Positions 1-9,307 of a stretch of DNA of 64,000 bases are shown in pieces. The notes beneath the pieces were generated by a model. The model ran no database searches, was not told where the DNA came from, and saw nothing but the letters and a program-made list of their open reading frames with translations. Both the position numbers and the translations under genes were made by a program. Source of the DNA: Belliella baltica DSM 15883 (GTDB taxonomy: Bacteria; Bacteroidota; Bacteroidia; Cytophagales; Cyclobacteriaceae); assembly GCF_000265405.1 (NCBI RefSeq), contig NC_018010.1, forward strand, positions 2,749,501 through 2,813,500, read 5' to 3'. Position 1 is the first letter of the stretch. The number at the start of each line of letters is the position of its first letter.

Positions 1-912
1 GCCGATCAAGTCTCAGAAGGCCAGACTTTGCATGGTGATCATGCCTATGTTTTCTACCAGGTTCCAAAGAAAGCAAAGAAACTCCCCCTGGTTTTTTGGC
101 ATGGGTATGGACAATATTCCAAGACTTGGGAAACTACTCCTGATGGTAGGGAAGGTTTTCAAAATATTTTCTTAAGGAAAAAATATCCGGTATATTTAAT
201 TGATCAACCCCGAAGAGGTCGTGCGGCAAGGAGCACTGTTCCTGGTGTCATTTCAGCCAAGCCTGATGACCAGCTTTGGTTTGGGATATTCCGATTGGGG
301 ACAAGTAGTGAATTTTATCCCAATGTCCAGTTCCCAAAAGATCCAAAAGCTTTGGATCAATTCTTCAGACAAATCACTCCAGACACTGGCCCGATTGATT
401 TTGAAGTGAATACGGAAGCCATTTCAGCCCTTTTTGATAAAATTGGAGATGGTATATTGGTCACACATTCCCATAGCGGTGGACAAGGTTGGTTAACAGC
501 ACTTAAAAACAGTAATATTAAAGGAATTGTATCTTACGAACCAGGAAGCAATTTCCTGTTTCCAGAAGGAAATGTACCCGATCCAATTTCATATGTGGGT
601 GGGACATTAAGAGCTTTGGAAGTCCCACAAGAGGATTTTCTCAGACTGACTAAAATCCCTATAATTATCTATTATGGGGACTTCATTCCCACCGAACCTG
701 TGGAGAATCCTGGTCAGGAACAATGGAGAGCTGCACTTTCGATGGCCAAACTTTGGCGTGATGCGGTCAATCAGGCAGGAGGAGATGTTACATTGATCCA
801 TTTGCCGGAGATCGGTATCAAAGGCAACACCCATTTCCCATTTTCAGACCTTAACAATCTTGAGATTGCTGAGCTGATGGCAGAATGGCTCAAAGAGAAA
901 AGATTAGACTAA
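1..912 (+). CDS. alpha/beta hydrolase, 5'-truncated by window edge
   Basis: The reading frame is open from base 1, so the true start lies outside the window; the TTG at 28 is not a convincing start. About 303 residues are visible. An early HGYGQ segment resembles the oxyanion region of alpha/beta hydrolases. THSHSGGQG near residue 157 looks like the nucleophile elbow (GxSxG-like), YYGDF near 225 could carry the acid, and a His near 277 (NTHFPF) fits the catalytic base. Substrate cannot be told from sequence. Two secreted DUF4440 proteins follow 46 bp downstream on the same strand, so they may be co-transcribed. Fold confidence is good, function unknown. Confidence 0.8.
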   Translation, partial: ADQVSEGQTLHGDHAYVFYQVPKKAKKLPLVFWHGYGQYSKTWETTPDGREGFQNIFLRKKYPVYLIDQPRRGRAARSTVPGVISAKPDDQLWFGIFRLGTSSEFYPNVQFPKDPKALDQFFRQITPDTGPIDFEVNTEAISALFDKIGDGILVTHSHSGGQGWLTALKNSNIKGIVSYEPGSNFLFPEGNVPDPISYVGGTLRALEVPQEDFLRLTKIPIIIYYGDFIPTEPVENPGQEQWRAALSMAKLWRDAVNQAGGDVTLIHLPEIGIKGNTHFPFSDLNNLEIAELMAEWLKEKRLD

Positions 913-958
913 CTAATTGTATCTATAATCGTATTATAAAATAAAAAACAGAAAAGTT

Positions 959-1411
959 ATGAAAAATACCTTAATAGCAATAGTACTTTTACTACTTAAC
1001 GCAACCTTTACAATGGCGCAAAATAAAGATTATATAAAGGAAATAACCCAACTGTCCAAAGACAAATGGGAATGGATGGCAGACAAAAATATTGAAAAGC
1101 TAAAAACCCTTTTCCATGGAAACGCAAAATTTGTTCACATGAGTGGCACCTGGGATACGGAAAGAGAGCTTGAGATCATCGAGACAGGAAGTATCTGGTA
1201 CAAAAAAGCCACGATTTATGATACGGCAGTGGAGGTTTCAGAAAATACAGCTGTGGTATGGAATAGGATAACCCTCGAATCGGTTGTCCGTGGAAATGAT
1301 GCAAAAGTTGAATTTACGGTTACAGAAGTATATCAGAAAATGGAGGAGAACTGGAAAATGTTAGCTATGACATTCAGTAGTGTACGTGATACCCATGAGA
1401 TTGAGAAATAA
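959..1411 (+). CDS. secreted DUF4440 / NTF2-like protein (copy 1)
   Basis: 150 residues with a clear signal peptide ending near TMAQ (residue 21), so probably periplasmic. The mature part has the NTF2-like DUF4440 pattern: an N-terminal helix with KWEWMA, then LFHGNAKFVHMSG, and a C-terminal strand WKMLAMTFSS. Members of this fold form small cone-shaped binding or catalytic pockets, but no specific activity can be assigned. The start follows an A-rich leader typical of Bacteroidota genes. The next gene is a paralogue in tandem, sharing KWEWMA, VHM, IWYKKA, ITL and VTEVY blocks. Confidence 0.75.
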   Translation: MKNTLIAIVLLLLNATFTMAQNKDYIKEITQLSKDKWEWMADKNIEKLKTLFHGNAKFVHMSGTWDTERELEIIETGSIWYKKATIYDTAVEVSENTAVVWNRITLESVVRGNDAKVEFTVTEVYQKMEENWKMLAMTFSSVRDTHEIEK

Positions 1412-1454
1412 CTACAGAAGTCCCAAAAAGAAAAACTAAAACACTTGATATAAT

Positions 1455-1895
1455 ATGAAAAAGATAATCCTTTGTTTATCCCTTTTTATTTTGGCAAACC
1501 AGTTGGTTTTGGCTCAAAATTCTTCAGAAGAACAGCAAATCATAGAACTTTCAAACAAAAAATGGGAATGGATGGCAGCTAAAGATACTGCTAAGCTTTC
1601 TGATCTTTTCCATGACAAGTCAGTTTTTGTACATATGGGCGGTGCATGGGGTAAGGAACGTGAGGTAAATATCATAGCTGGTGGTGGGATTTGGTACAAA
1701 AAAGCCGATATCCATGAAGTATCCGTTGAGATTATCGAAAACACAGCCATACTTCTTAGCCGGATTACTCTTTTGGCAGAAGTAGGTGGAAATGAAGTCA
1801 CCAATCCCTTCATGGTTACAGAAGTTTATATTAAAATGGATGGAGATTGGAAAATGGGATCACTCTCATTTACGAAGCTCAACTCTCCAGGATAA
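1455..1895 (+). CDS. secreted DUF4440 / NTF2-like protein (copy 2)
   Basis: 146 residues, with a signal peptide ending around LVLAQ. It is a clear tandem paralogue of the preceding gene: same length, same order of conserved blocks (KWEWMA, LFHD, FVHMGG, GIWYKKA, RITLL, VTEVYIKM, WKMGSLSF). It starts 43 bp after the first copy stops, so the pair is probably one transcript. The duplicate is diverged enough to be old rather than a recent copy. Function is not known; the neighbouring hydrolase may act on a related small molecule, but this is only positional inference. Confidence 0.75.
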   Translation: MKKIILCLSLFILANQLVLAQNSSEEQQIIELSNKKWEWMAAKDTAKLSDLFHDKSVFVHMGGAWGKEREVNIIAGGGIWYKKADIHEVSVEIIENTAILLSRITLLAEVGGNEVTNPFMVTEVYIKMDGDWKMGSLSFTKLNSPG

Positions 1896-2307
1896 TAATT
1901 TTCCAAAATGAGAAGTTCAATCGAGATAACATTCACAAGACTTTAATTCTTTAAGTTGTCATATTGTTGTTAGCAACTTAAAACAGAAGTATAAGAAGAG
2001 GTTACTTTAAGAACTAAAAATAAAATATTATTATCCTCAATGATACCAGTAAATGATTTTATAATAAATAATCTTGCGGATAATTGTCAATTGGGCGTAC
2101 AAGTATCGACATCTAACAGTCCACATATGTGCCTGTTGCGTAGCGATTTAAATTTAGGATTTAGATTATTTAAATGGCTACTGGTAAGAAAGCAGATATG
2201 TATAAAATATCTAGCTATTACTTACTTAATTTGAAAGGATGTTTTTCTTAAAGAGTAGGATTTACTAAAAAGATGGCGGCAGATATTTAGGCAAGTCCTG
2301 TTCCAGA
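1896..2307. other. intergenic region, no supported gene
   Basis: About 410 AT-rich bases between the DUF4440 pair (+) and the AraC-type regulator (-), so transcription converges here. The only open frame is a 64-codon stretch at 2040-2234 with no recognisable family, signal peptide or convincing start context. No strong terminator hairpin was found by eye. Confidence 0.5.
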
Positions 2308-3207
2308 TTAATTCAGGGAACTCCTGAACTCGTTTGGTGTCTGTTCTGCATGTTGTTTGAAAAACCGAGAAAAATGCTGCGGGTATTTAAATCCAAGTTC
2401 GTAGGCGATTTCACTCATTGTTTTGTTGACATCACTGATTTTTTCTTTGGCAACATCGATCAGTTTTAGCTGGATATATTCCTGAGCGGATTTCCCTGTT
2501 TCTTTCTTTACCAGATCTCCGAAATAATTGGCAGACAAATGAAAAAGATCAGCAAAATACGCCACAGATGGCAGTCCTATCAACTGGGGCTTTTCTGAAT
2601 GGAAATATTCATTGAGGGAAACCTCAAATTTCTCTAAAACACCTTGATGAACCGTATCGCGTGTGATAAACTGTCGATCGTAAAAGCGGGTACAATAATT
2701 TAAAAACAGTTCAAGATTGGATAAAATAAGCTTTTTACTGTGCTTATCAATAGCATGTTCGAGCTCATACTTGATTTTACCCAAGGTGTCAAGAATGATG
2801 TTTTTTTCCCTTTCAGAGAGGTGTAGTGCTTCGTGCGACTGATAGCCGAAAAAGGAATACTCATTCATTTGTTTGCCTAAGGAAGAACCATGCAAAAGGT
2901 CTTTATGAAATACCAGGGCATGGCCTTTGGGTTGGTAGTATTCGCCGTTACTACTTACACCTGCAAACTGGCCTGGAGCCATAAAGACCAAAGTCCCTTC
3001 TTGGTAGTCATAGGTATGCTTTCCATAAACCATATCTCCGCATTTCACTTCTTTTAAAAAGACACAATAGAAATTAAAATACATTCGTGAACCTTGTCTT
3101 GGATCTGCCTTGGAAAGATCAACAACACTGATCATTGGGTGTAAAGTCTCATTCTTGTTGAATTCATTATATTCGTTGACTGTTTCAAAGCGACGTAAAG
3201 TTTCCAT
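2308..3207 (-). CDS. AraC-family transcriptional regulator
   Basis: 299 residues. The C-terminal ~100 residues hold a double helix-turn-helix of AraC/XylS type: LPSVAYFADLFHLSANYFGD, then EIAYELGFKYPQHFSRFFKQ and the closing TPNEFR. The N-terminal part looks like the cupin-type sensing domain of the Bacteroidota AraC group (FYCVFLKEVKCGDMVYGKH and LVFMAPGQ). It is transcribed divergently from the molybdenum hydroxylase genes that start 381 bp away, the usual arrangement for a local activator or repressor of its neighbour. The inducer is unknown. Confidence 0.88.
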   Translation of the reverse strand: METLRRFETVNEYNEFNKNETLHPMISVVDLSKADPRQGSRMYFNFYCVFLKEVKCGDMVYGKHTYDYQEGTLVFMAPGQFAGVSSNGEYYQPKGHALVFHKDLLHGSSLGKQMNEYSFFGYQSHEALHLSEREKNIILDTLGKIKYELEHAIDKHSKKLILSNLELFLNYCTRFYDRQFITRDTVHQGVLEKFEVSLNEYFHSEKPQLIGLPSVAYFADLFHLSANYFGDLVKKETGKSAQEYIQLKLIDVAKEKISDVNKTMSEIAYELGFKYPQHFSRFFKQHAEQTPNEFRSSLN

Positions 3208-3588
3208 GCAAATAGGGTTTTTTAGATTATAAAAATAGGTTTTTCTAAAATATTAATCATAAGTGGATACCATAAATCAGTAAGATTGGTTAGTAATTCC
3301 GTAATTTATATACACGAATGTTCGGTAAACTATTTGATATTTGTAAATAAGGCAAATTGATAAGAAGTAATAGAGATTAAACTGCGTAGAAGAAACAGCT
3401 CAAAAGTTGGCAGTGGATTTCCAAAGTAGTTATAGGATCTAACAAGAGTTGCTTTTAAAAGACCTTATTCTGATTATTAAATGGATATAAAGTGGGTATA
3501 GGTTTGATTTTCCATTCTTTTTCCCGATATTTTATAAAATCATTTCCCCAACGGGATATATTAAAACCACATGATAATTTAAACTCCT
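3208..3588. other. divergent intergenic region
   Basis: 381 bp separating the AraC regulator (-) from the hydroxylase operon (+). It must hold both promoters and is the likely binding region of the regulator. I did not find a clean TAnnTTTG box or a convincing operator palindrome by eye, and no coding frame is supported. Confidence 0.45.
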
Positions 3589-4047
3589 ATGGCAAAGATA
3601 GAATTTACAATCAATGGAAAAGAACAGACTGTAGATATTGATCCATCAACACCTGTTTTATGGGTATTGAGAGATCACTTGGATCTGGTAGGAACGAAAT
3701 ATGGTTGTGGTATTGCACAATGTGGTGCATGTACCATACATTTAGATGGGGAAGCGGTAAGATCATGCGTATTGCCAATATCATCTGTTCAAGGTCAAAA
3801 GATCACAACTATAGAGGGACTCTCCCAAGATGGAGATCATCCTTTGCAAAAAGCATGGATGGAACACGATGTACCACAATGTGGCTATTGTCAAACAGGA
3901 CAGATTATGTCTGCGGCAGCACTTTTGAAAAATGTTCCCAATCCAAGCGATGCGGAGATCGATACAGCTATGAATGGTAATATCTGTCGCTGTGGAACCT
4001 ATACTCGGATCAAGACAGCAATTAAAATCGCATCCAAATCACTTTAA
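3589..4047 (+). CDS. iorA: (2Fe-2S)-binding subunit of a xanthine-oxidase-family molybdenum hydroxylase (IorA type)
   Basis: 152 residues, the usual size of the small iron-sulfur subunit. The plant-type ferredoxin domain has [17 protein letters not shown] and a later SCVL cysteine; the C-terminal helical domain has CGYCQTGQI and [10 protein letters not shown]. Together these give ligands for two [2Fe-2S] clusters that pass electrons away from the molybdenum cofactor. The catalytic subunit starts 12 bp downstream, so they form an operon. The family resembles isoquinoline 1-oxidoreductase alpha subunit, but many Bacteroidota members act on unknown aldehydes or N-heterocycles. The gene symbol denotes family, not substrate. 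Confidence 0.88.
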   Translation: MAKIEFTINGKEQTVDIDPSTPVLWVLRDHLDLVGTKYGCGIAQCGACTIHLDGEAVRSCVLPISSVQGQKITTIEGLSQDGDHPLQKAWMEHDVPQCGYCQTGQIMSAAALLKNVPNPSDAEIDTAMNGNICRCGTYTRIKTAIKIASKSL

Positions 4048-4059
4048 TCTCCAAACTGT

Positions 4060-6333
4060 ATGACTTTATTGAATAAAAAAAAATTAAATAGAAGATCCTT
4101 CCTGAAAGTATCTACTCTTGCAGGTGGTGGGATGATGCTAAGTTTTAGCTGGCTGGCTGGTTGTAAACCTTCTGAAGAAGAAATTTTGAACATGCCTGAG
4201 GAGTGGTTCACAATCAATAGTTACATCAAAATCGGTGAAAATGGAGCTGTGACACTTTTCAACCCAAATCCAGAGTTTGGACAAAATGTCAAGACCTCCC
4301 TGCCTATGATTCTGGCAGACGAGTTGGATGTTGATTGGAAAAACGTTTTTGTGGAACAGGCAGACTTTTATCCAGAGCGGTTTGAGCGACAATTCACAGG
4401 AGGAAGCAATAGTGTCAGGTCCAGTTGGAAACCGCTGCGGACCGCAGGTGCCACAGCCAAGCACCTTCTTGTCTCTGCCGCTTCGCAAACCTGGAATGTA
4501 CCTGCAAATGAAATTACCGCCAGAAATGGAATTTTAGAGCATAAGTCTTCGGGAAAAAAAGTGGGATACGGAGAAATGGCGTCCCTTGCAGGAACTCTGG
4601 AAGCACCGGATCCTGAATCTGTAAAACTGAAAGAAATTTCCGATTTTAAAATTATCGGTAACTCTATCAAGAATGTGGATGGGAAAAAGATTGTAACTGG
4701 CAAGCCCTTGTTTTCCATAGACCACAAAGTAGAAGGAATGAAATATGCTGCAATAGTTCATCCTCCTGCATTTGGTATGAAGCTTAAATCATTTGACAAG
4801 AGCTCCGTTGTTGCTATGCCCGGAATTCAGGATGTTTTTGAAGTCAAAATATTTAAAGATGATTATGGACGTAATTTCTTTGATACAACCACTTTCCCTG
4901 TGATCGTTGCCATAGTGGGAAATTCGACTTGGGAAGTATTACAGGCTAAAAAAAGTTTGAAAGTAGAATGGGAAAAAACTCCGGACTCAACCTTTCCTAT
5001 GGCTGGAAGAGGTGGGCAAAATATTGACATCAAAGTCCCTGGAGGTTTGGAAAATTCAACAATCCATAAAGAAAAAATGGCTGAGTACATCAGTAAACCA
5101 GGCAATGTACAGCGAAAAGATGGGGATCCTGAAAGTGCTTTTAAATCGGCAGCCAGAATCATTGAGAGAACTTACACAGCTCCGTATTTGGCACATAACA
5201 CCATGGAACCGATGAATGCATTTGCGGATGTAAAAGGTGACAAGGCTGTAATCTATGGGCCAACTCAAGCCCCAGAGTCAATTATGAATGCTCTTTCAAG
5301 TAGTCTTGGCCTTCCCAAAGAAAATATTCAGATCAATCTCGCCAGAATGGGTGGCGGATTTGGAAGAAGAGCATACAGTCATCATTTGACCGAAGCCGCC
5401 TTGATTTCCCAGAAAATCCAAGCACCTGTGAAAATGGTTTATACCAGAGAAGATGATATGAGTGCGGGAGTGTATCGTCCTACTTATTCAGCCACTTACC
5501 GGGCAGCTTTGGATGAAAACAACAACCTGTTGGCCTTCCATGTGAAAGCTGGAGGAATTCCAGAGTCTCCACTTCATGCTAATAGATTCCCAGCCGGGGC
5601 TATCGACAATTACCTTGCAGAAAGCTGGCAAATTGAGTCAAATATTACCATTGGAGCTTTCCGAGCTCCAAGATCCAACTTTATCGCTGGAGCAGAGCAA
5701 AGTTTTTTGGACGAGTTAGCGGAAGAAATGGGAAAAGACCCAATAGACTTTAGGTTAGAACTTTTGGATAGGGCAAAGAAGAATCCTGTAGGAGAGAGGA
5801 ATGATTATGATCCTGAGCGCTATGCGGAAGTACTGAATTTGGTTCGTGAAAAATCAAAGTGGGATGTGCCTTCATCGGGTTTGCATCGTGGAGTTTCGGC
5901 CTATTTTTGTCATAATTCTTATGTTGCAGAAGTGTTAGATATAAAAATTGAAAACAATAAACCTGTGGTAGAAAATGTATATGCTGCTGTTGATTGTGGT
6001 ATTGTAGTTAATCCAGATGCTGCTGCAAATATGGGTGAAGGCGCTATTGTAGATGGTATTGGAAATGCTTTTTTTGGAGAGTTGAGCTTTCAAGATGGAG
6101 TTCCTCAAAAAAACAACTTCAATACTTATAGAATGATCCGCATGCCAGAGGCACCAAAGAAAATTGAAGTACATTTTGTAAAAAATGATCATGACCCAAC
6201 TGGGCTTGGTGAACCGTTATTCCCACCAATCTTTGCAGCTTTAGCCAATGCCCTCTACAAATCATCGGGTAGAAGGCAATACAATCAACCATATATGAAT
6301 GATTATCAGGCAGCTGATATCAAGAATTTGTAA
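4060..6333 (+). CDS. iorB: molybdopterin-binding subunit of xanthine-oxidase-family hydroxylase (IorB type), Tat-exported
   Basis: 757 residues. The N-terminus has a twin-arginine motif (NRRSFLK) followed by a hydrophobic stretch and a lipobox-like LAGC (Cys near residue 35), so it is probably exported folded and lipid-anchored. Cofactor-binding blocks are visible: MGGGFGRRAYSHHL near 427-440, FRAPRSNF near 532, and GLGEPLFPP near 713 with the catalytic-type Glu. The size and fused layout fit the IorB/aldehyde-dehydrogenase group rather than cytosolic xanthine dehydrogenase. It pairs with the 2Fe-2S subunit just upstream. No FAD subunit or dedicated maturation factor is adjacent, so electrons may go to a cytochrome or quinone. 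Substrate unknown. Confidence 0.87.
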   Translation: MTLLNKKKLNRRSFLKVSTLAGGGMMLSFSWLAGCKPSEEEILNMPEEWFTINSYIKIGENGAVTLFNPNPEFGQNVKTSLPMILADELDVDWKNVFVEQADFYPERFERQFTGGSNSVRSSWKPLRTAGATAKHLLVSAASQTWNVPANEITARNGILEHKSSGKKVGYGEMASLAGTLEAPDPESVKLKEISDFKIIGNSIKNVDGKKIVTGKPLFSIDHKVEGMKYAAIVHPPAFGMKLKSFDKSSVVAMPGIQDVFEVKIFKDDYGRNFFDTTTFPVIVAIVGNSTWEVLQAKKSLKVEWEKTPDSTFPMAGRGGQNIDIKVPGGLENSTIHKEKMAEYISKPGNVQRKDGDPESAFKSAARIIERTYTAPYLAHNTMEPMNAFADVKGDKAVIYGPTQAPESIMNALSSSLGLPKENIQINLARMGGGFGRRAYSHHLTEAALISQKIQAPVKMVYTREDDMSAGVYRPTYSATYRAALDENNNLLAFHVKAGGIPESPLHANRFPAGAIDNYLAESWQIESNITIGAFRAPRSNFIAGAEQSFLDELAEEMGKDPIDFRLELLDRAKKNPVGERNDYDPERYAEVLNLVREKSKWDVPSSGLHRGVSAYFCHNSYVAEVLDIKIENNKPVVENVYAAVDCGIVVNPDAAANMGEGAIVDGIGNAFFGELSFQDGVPQKNNFNTYRMIRMPEAPKKIEVHFVKNDHDPTGLGEPLFPPIFAALANALYKSSGRRQYNQPYMNDYQAADIKNL

Positions 6334-6367
6334 AATTATAAATTCAAATGTTAATAAGTAAATTAGT

Positions 6368-6406
6368 AAAAACTAGATCTATTTGTTAAAAATAGGTCTG
6401 GTTTTT
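6368..6406 (+). terminator. hairpin terminator after the hydroxylase operon
   Basis: A 16-bp stem (6369-6384 with 6390-6405, two G-U pairs) and a 5-base loop, with a run of T on the 3' side, about 35 bp after the stop of the large subunit. It fits an intrinsic terminator. Confidence 0.65.
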
Positions 6407-6585
6407 ATTCATCAGGGTTGAAAAGGGAAAGATTGAGAATGGATGAGTGTAAATGTTTATTGGTTATTAGTTAATTAGGTTGAAAAGGTCGATTTAGGTT
6501 AAAGAACAAAGGAAAAAGGGTAATCCCCAATCAAGATAACAATTCAACCTTTAATCAGTTTATTTAAATTAAATCTTAATAAGTA

Positions 6586-6616
6586 TTGTTCTTCTTTCAG
6601 TCACAATGCATATTTG
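6586..6616 (+). promoter_or_regulatory. candidate Bacteroidota promoter of feo operon
   Basis: TTG at 6586-6588 and CATATTTG at 6609-6616 match the TTG...TAnnTTTG pattern (7 of 8 in the -7 box) with a spacing of 20 bases. It lies 13 bp before the feoA start. Seen by eye only. Confidence 0.4.
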
Positions 6617-6629
6617 TAATTAAGTTAAA

Positions 6630-6863
6630 ATGCTATCTATGAATGCTTCTGAAATTTCTCCAAACAACACTTATCTCATCAAAGAAATCATGACTTCTGA
6701 TATAGATGTCAACCTTTTGGAAATAGGGGTTATGGAGGGGAAAATAATTCGACTAGCAGGTAAAACACTTTTTGCAGGAACCTATGCTTTCGAAGTAGGT
6801 GAGAATATCATCTGTATGCGGCCTTCAGAAGCTAAATTGATCATGGTTATACCACAAAATTAA
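6630..6863 (+). CDS. feoA: FeoA-type ferrous iron transport accessory protein
   Basis: 77 residues, the normal size for FeoA. The sequence has the small SH3-like core: an N-terminal segment YLIKEIM, the LLEIGVMEGKII turn typical of FeoA (usually LxxxGxxxGxxI), and VGENIICMRPSEAKLI. FeoA is cytosolic and supports the FeoB permease. The Met codon at 6639 is an alternative start with little effect. feoB begins 60 bp downstream. Confidence 0.85.
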   Translation: MLSMNASEISPNNTYLIKEIMTSDIDVNLLEIGVMEGKIIRLAGKTLFAGTYAFEVGENIICMRPSEAKLIMVIPQN

Positions 6864-6923
6864 AATCTGTATTTTTCTTATTTAATTCATCACCATTCTA
6901 AAGGATTTGGGATTTTCCAAAAT

Positions 6924-9046
6924 ATGGAAACTAAAAACAAAATAGCTGTACAGACGATAGCAATCATGGGTAATCCCAATGTGGGAAAATCTAGTATCTT
7001 CAATCAACTGACTGGATTAAACCAAAAAATAGGGAATTATCCGGGTGTTACAGTGGATAAATCTTTGGGATTTTTAAATCACCAAGATGCGAAGATTCAA
7101 TTAATAGACCTTCCCGGAACATACAGTATTTTTCCAAATTCAGAAGATGAAGTAGTCGCGTTCAATGTGCTATCAGGTATGGAAGCAGAAAAACCTGATG
7201 CCGTCCTTGTTATCTTAGATGCTTGCAATCTGGAAAGAGGTTTGCTTCTAGCTACTCAGGTAATGGATTTAGGGATTCCTATAGGTTTTGTTTTGAACAT
7301 GAAAGACCTTGCTGACAAAAAAGGTATCCAAATCAAAAGTCATAAGCTGTATGAAGAATTGGGGGTTCCAATTATCATGACGGATGCCCGAAAAGCCACT
7401 GGATTAGATGCGATTAGGACGATGATTTTTGAAAATCAATTTCACAAGTCAAAAGATTTTTTAGATTTATCAGATATTATAGATCCGATCATCGTTCAAA
7501 AGGTCAAGGAAAGGTTTAATCTTGAACAAGACTATCGCGCTTTTCAAATGATAGTTTTTTCAGAGGCCAATAGATTTTTAAGTAATAGAGATAAGCTTTG
7601 GATAAAGGAATTGGTGGAGCAACAAGGTTTTTCGCTAAACAAAGCCAAATTTGAAGAAGCGAAAAAGAGAAATCAGAAAATCAAAACGCTTGTCAACTCA
7701 GTTGTAAGTTTTTCATCCAAAAAGGGCAGTGATTTCACAAGGAAACTGGATAAAGTATTCATTCACCCAATAGGAGGCTATTTGATTTTTTTAGGGATCA
7801 TGCTTGTGGTTTTTCAAGCTATATTTTCATGGGCCTCGTTGCCCATGGATTTGATTGATACTTTTTTTGCGAGTTTTTCAGCCTTAGTTTCTACTAATCT
7901 TCCTGCTGGGGTTCTGACGGATCTGATTTCAGAAGGCTTGATTCCGGGAATAGGAGGGGTAGTGATTTTTGTTCCTCAAATTGCCTTGCTGTTTGGCTTT
8001 TTGGCAATTCTGGAAGATACAGGATACCTTTCAAGGGTTGTTTTTCTGATGGACAGAGTCATGCGGCCTTTGGGTATGCATGGTAAAAGTGTTGTCCCAT
8101 TGATTTCAGCTTTGGCTTGTGCCATTCCTTCAGTTATGGCTGCTAGGACTATTAGCAATAGAAAAGAAAAATTGATAACTATTCTAGTTGCTCCTTGGAT
8201 GAGTTGCTCGGCAAGATTGCCTGTTTATATCATCATCATTGGCTTGATTATTCCTGAAACCACACTTTTTGGAATTAGTTATCAAGCCTTGGCATTGCTA
8301 GGAATGTACCTGCTAGGGGTTGTGGCCACTTTAGGAGCAGCATATGTATTGAATTTTATTTTCAAGCAAGATCAAAAAAGTTATTTATTGACTGAATTGC
8401 CTATTTATAGAATTCCGAGATGGAAAGCGGTAGGCTTGACTATGTTCAGCAAATCTAAAGTCTTTGTACTCGAAGCAGGAAAAGTTATTCTTGCAGTTTC
8501 TGTTATCCTGTGGGTTTTAGCGAGCTATAGCCCCCCTTCTCGCATGTCAAAATTAGAAGCTGAAAAAAATGAAATGATGGAGTCAGCTAATTCAGAAACT
8601 GAAATAGCAGAACTGGAAAACTACTATGCATCTAAGGCATTGGAAAATTCCTTCATCGGCATAATGGGAAGAGCCATCGAACCGGTAATCAAACCATTGG
8701 GCTATGACTGGAAGATTGGGATTGCTATTATCACTTCATTTGCTGCTAGAGAAGTATTTATTGGTACTTTGGCTACCATTTACAGCATTGGAGAAGATGC
8801 TGAAGAAGAAGTTACTTTACGTAAAAAGCTTTCACAGGAAATCAGACCTGATTCAGGTGAAAAGGTATTTAACTTTCCTACTGGGATTTCGTTGATGGTC
8901 TTTTATGCTTTGCGATGCAATGTATGAGTACGCTGGCAGTAGTCAGAAGAGAAACAAAATCATGGAAGTGGCCAGTTTACCAAACTCTTGCGATGACTGC
9001 TTTTGCCTATTTAGCCGCTTTGATGACCTATCAAATTTTAAGTTAA
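6924..9046 (+). CDS. feoB: FeoB ferrous iron transporter, 3' frameshift near 8909
   Basis: The N-terminal G domain has GNPNVGKSS (P-loop), DLPGTYS (G3) and NMKD (G4); the membrane part follows from about residue 280 with the Gate motif region ACAIPSVMAAR. The open frame ends at 8927 after 667 residues, but the expected C-terminus (FAMQCMSTLAVVRRE ... MTYQILS) is present in the -1 frame from 8909 to the stop at 9044-9046. Restoring a single T in the run at 8909-8911 gives a normal protein of about 707 residues. As it stands, the last transmembrane helix is lost. This is either a real inactivating mutation or a homopolymer sequencing error. It is flanked by feoA and a FeoB-associated small protein. 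Confidence 0.85.
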
Positions 9047-9047
9047 G

Positions 9048-9167
9048 ATGATTCAGGAAATAATTGTATTTATCTTATTTGCATCTGTTCTAGGGTTTAC
9101 CTTTTATAAGACCTTCCTTCAAAAAAAACCAAAAGGAAAAAATGGATGCGGTTGTGACCATTGTTGA
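9048..9167 (+). CDS. FeoB-associated Cys-rich membrane protein
   Basis: 39 codons starting one base after the restored feoB stop (TAAGATG). One N-terminal transmembrane helix (EIIVFILFASVLGFTFY) is followed by a basic stretch and a Cys-rich end, GCGCDHC. Size, topology and position match the small FeoB_associated family that ends feo operons in Bacteroidota and Firmicutes. The cysteines may bind iron or aid FeoB at the membrane, but the role is not established. Confidence 0.85.
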   Translation: MIQEIIVFILFASVLGFTFYKTFLQKKPKGKNGCGCDHC

Positions 9168-9273
9168 TTTGATATTTCTTGTTTGAATAAGTAAATGATC
9201 GAACCTTTCGAAATGTCAAGGTTTCAACAGTAAGATACCCCAATCTCAAAAAAAATGTAGTAGATAAATTCGA

Positions 9274-9281
9274 TATATTTG
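9274..9281 (+). promoter_or_regulatory. candidate -7 promoter box TATATTTG
   Basis: Exact match to TAnnTTTG, 26 bases before the ATG at 9308. No clear TTG -33 element was found, so the call rests on one box and position. Confidence 0.35.
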
Positions 9282-9307
9282 TAACTGCATACATTCAAAA
9301 ATTGATT

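Noticed and set aside
2040..2234. 64-codon frame between the DUF4440 pair and the AraC gene
   Set aside because: No family, no conserved features and AT-rich low-complexity context; not supported as a gene.
8901..8930. Programmed -1 frameshift in feoB
   Set aside because: No X XXY YYZ slippery heptamer is present and feoB genes are not known to use one; a lost T in a short T-run explains it better.
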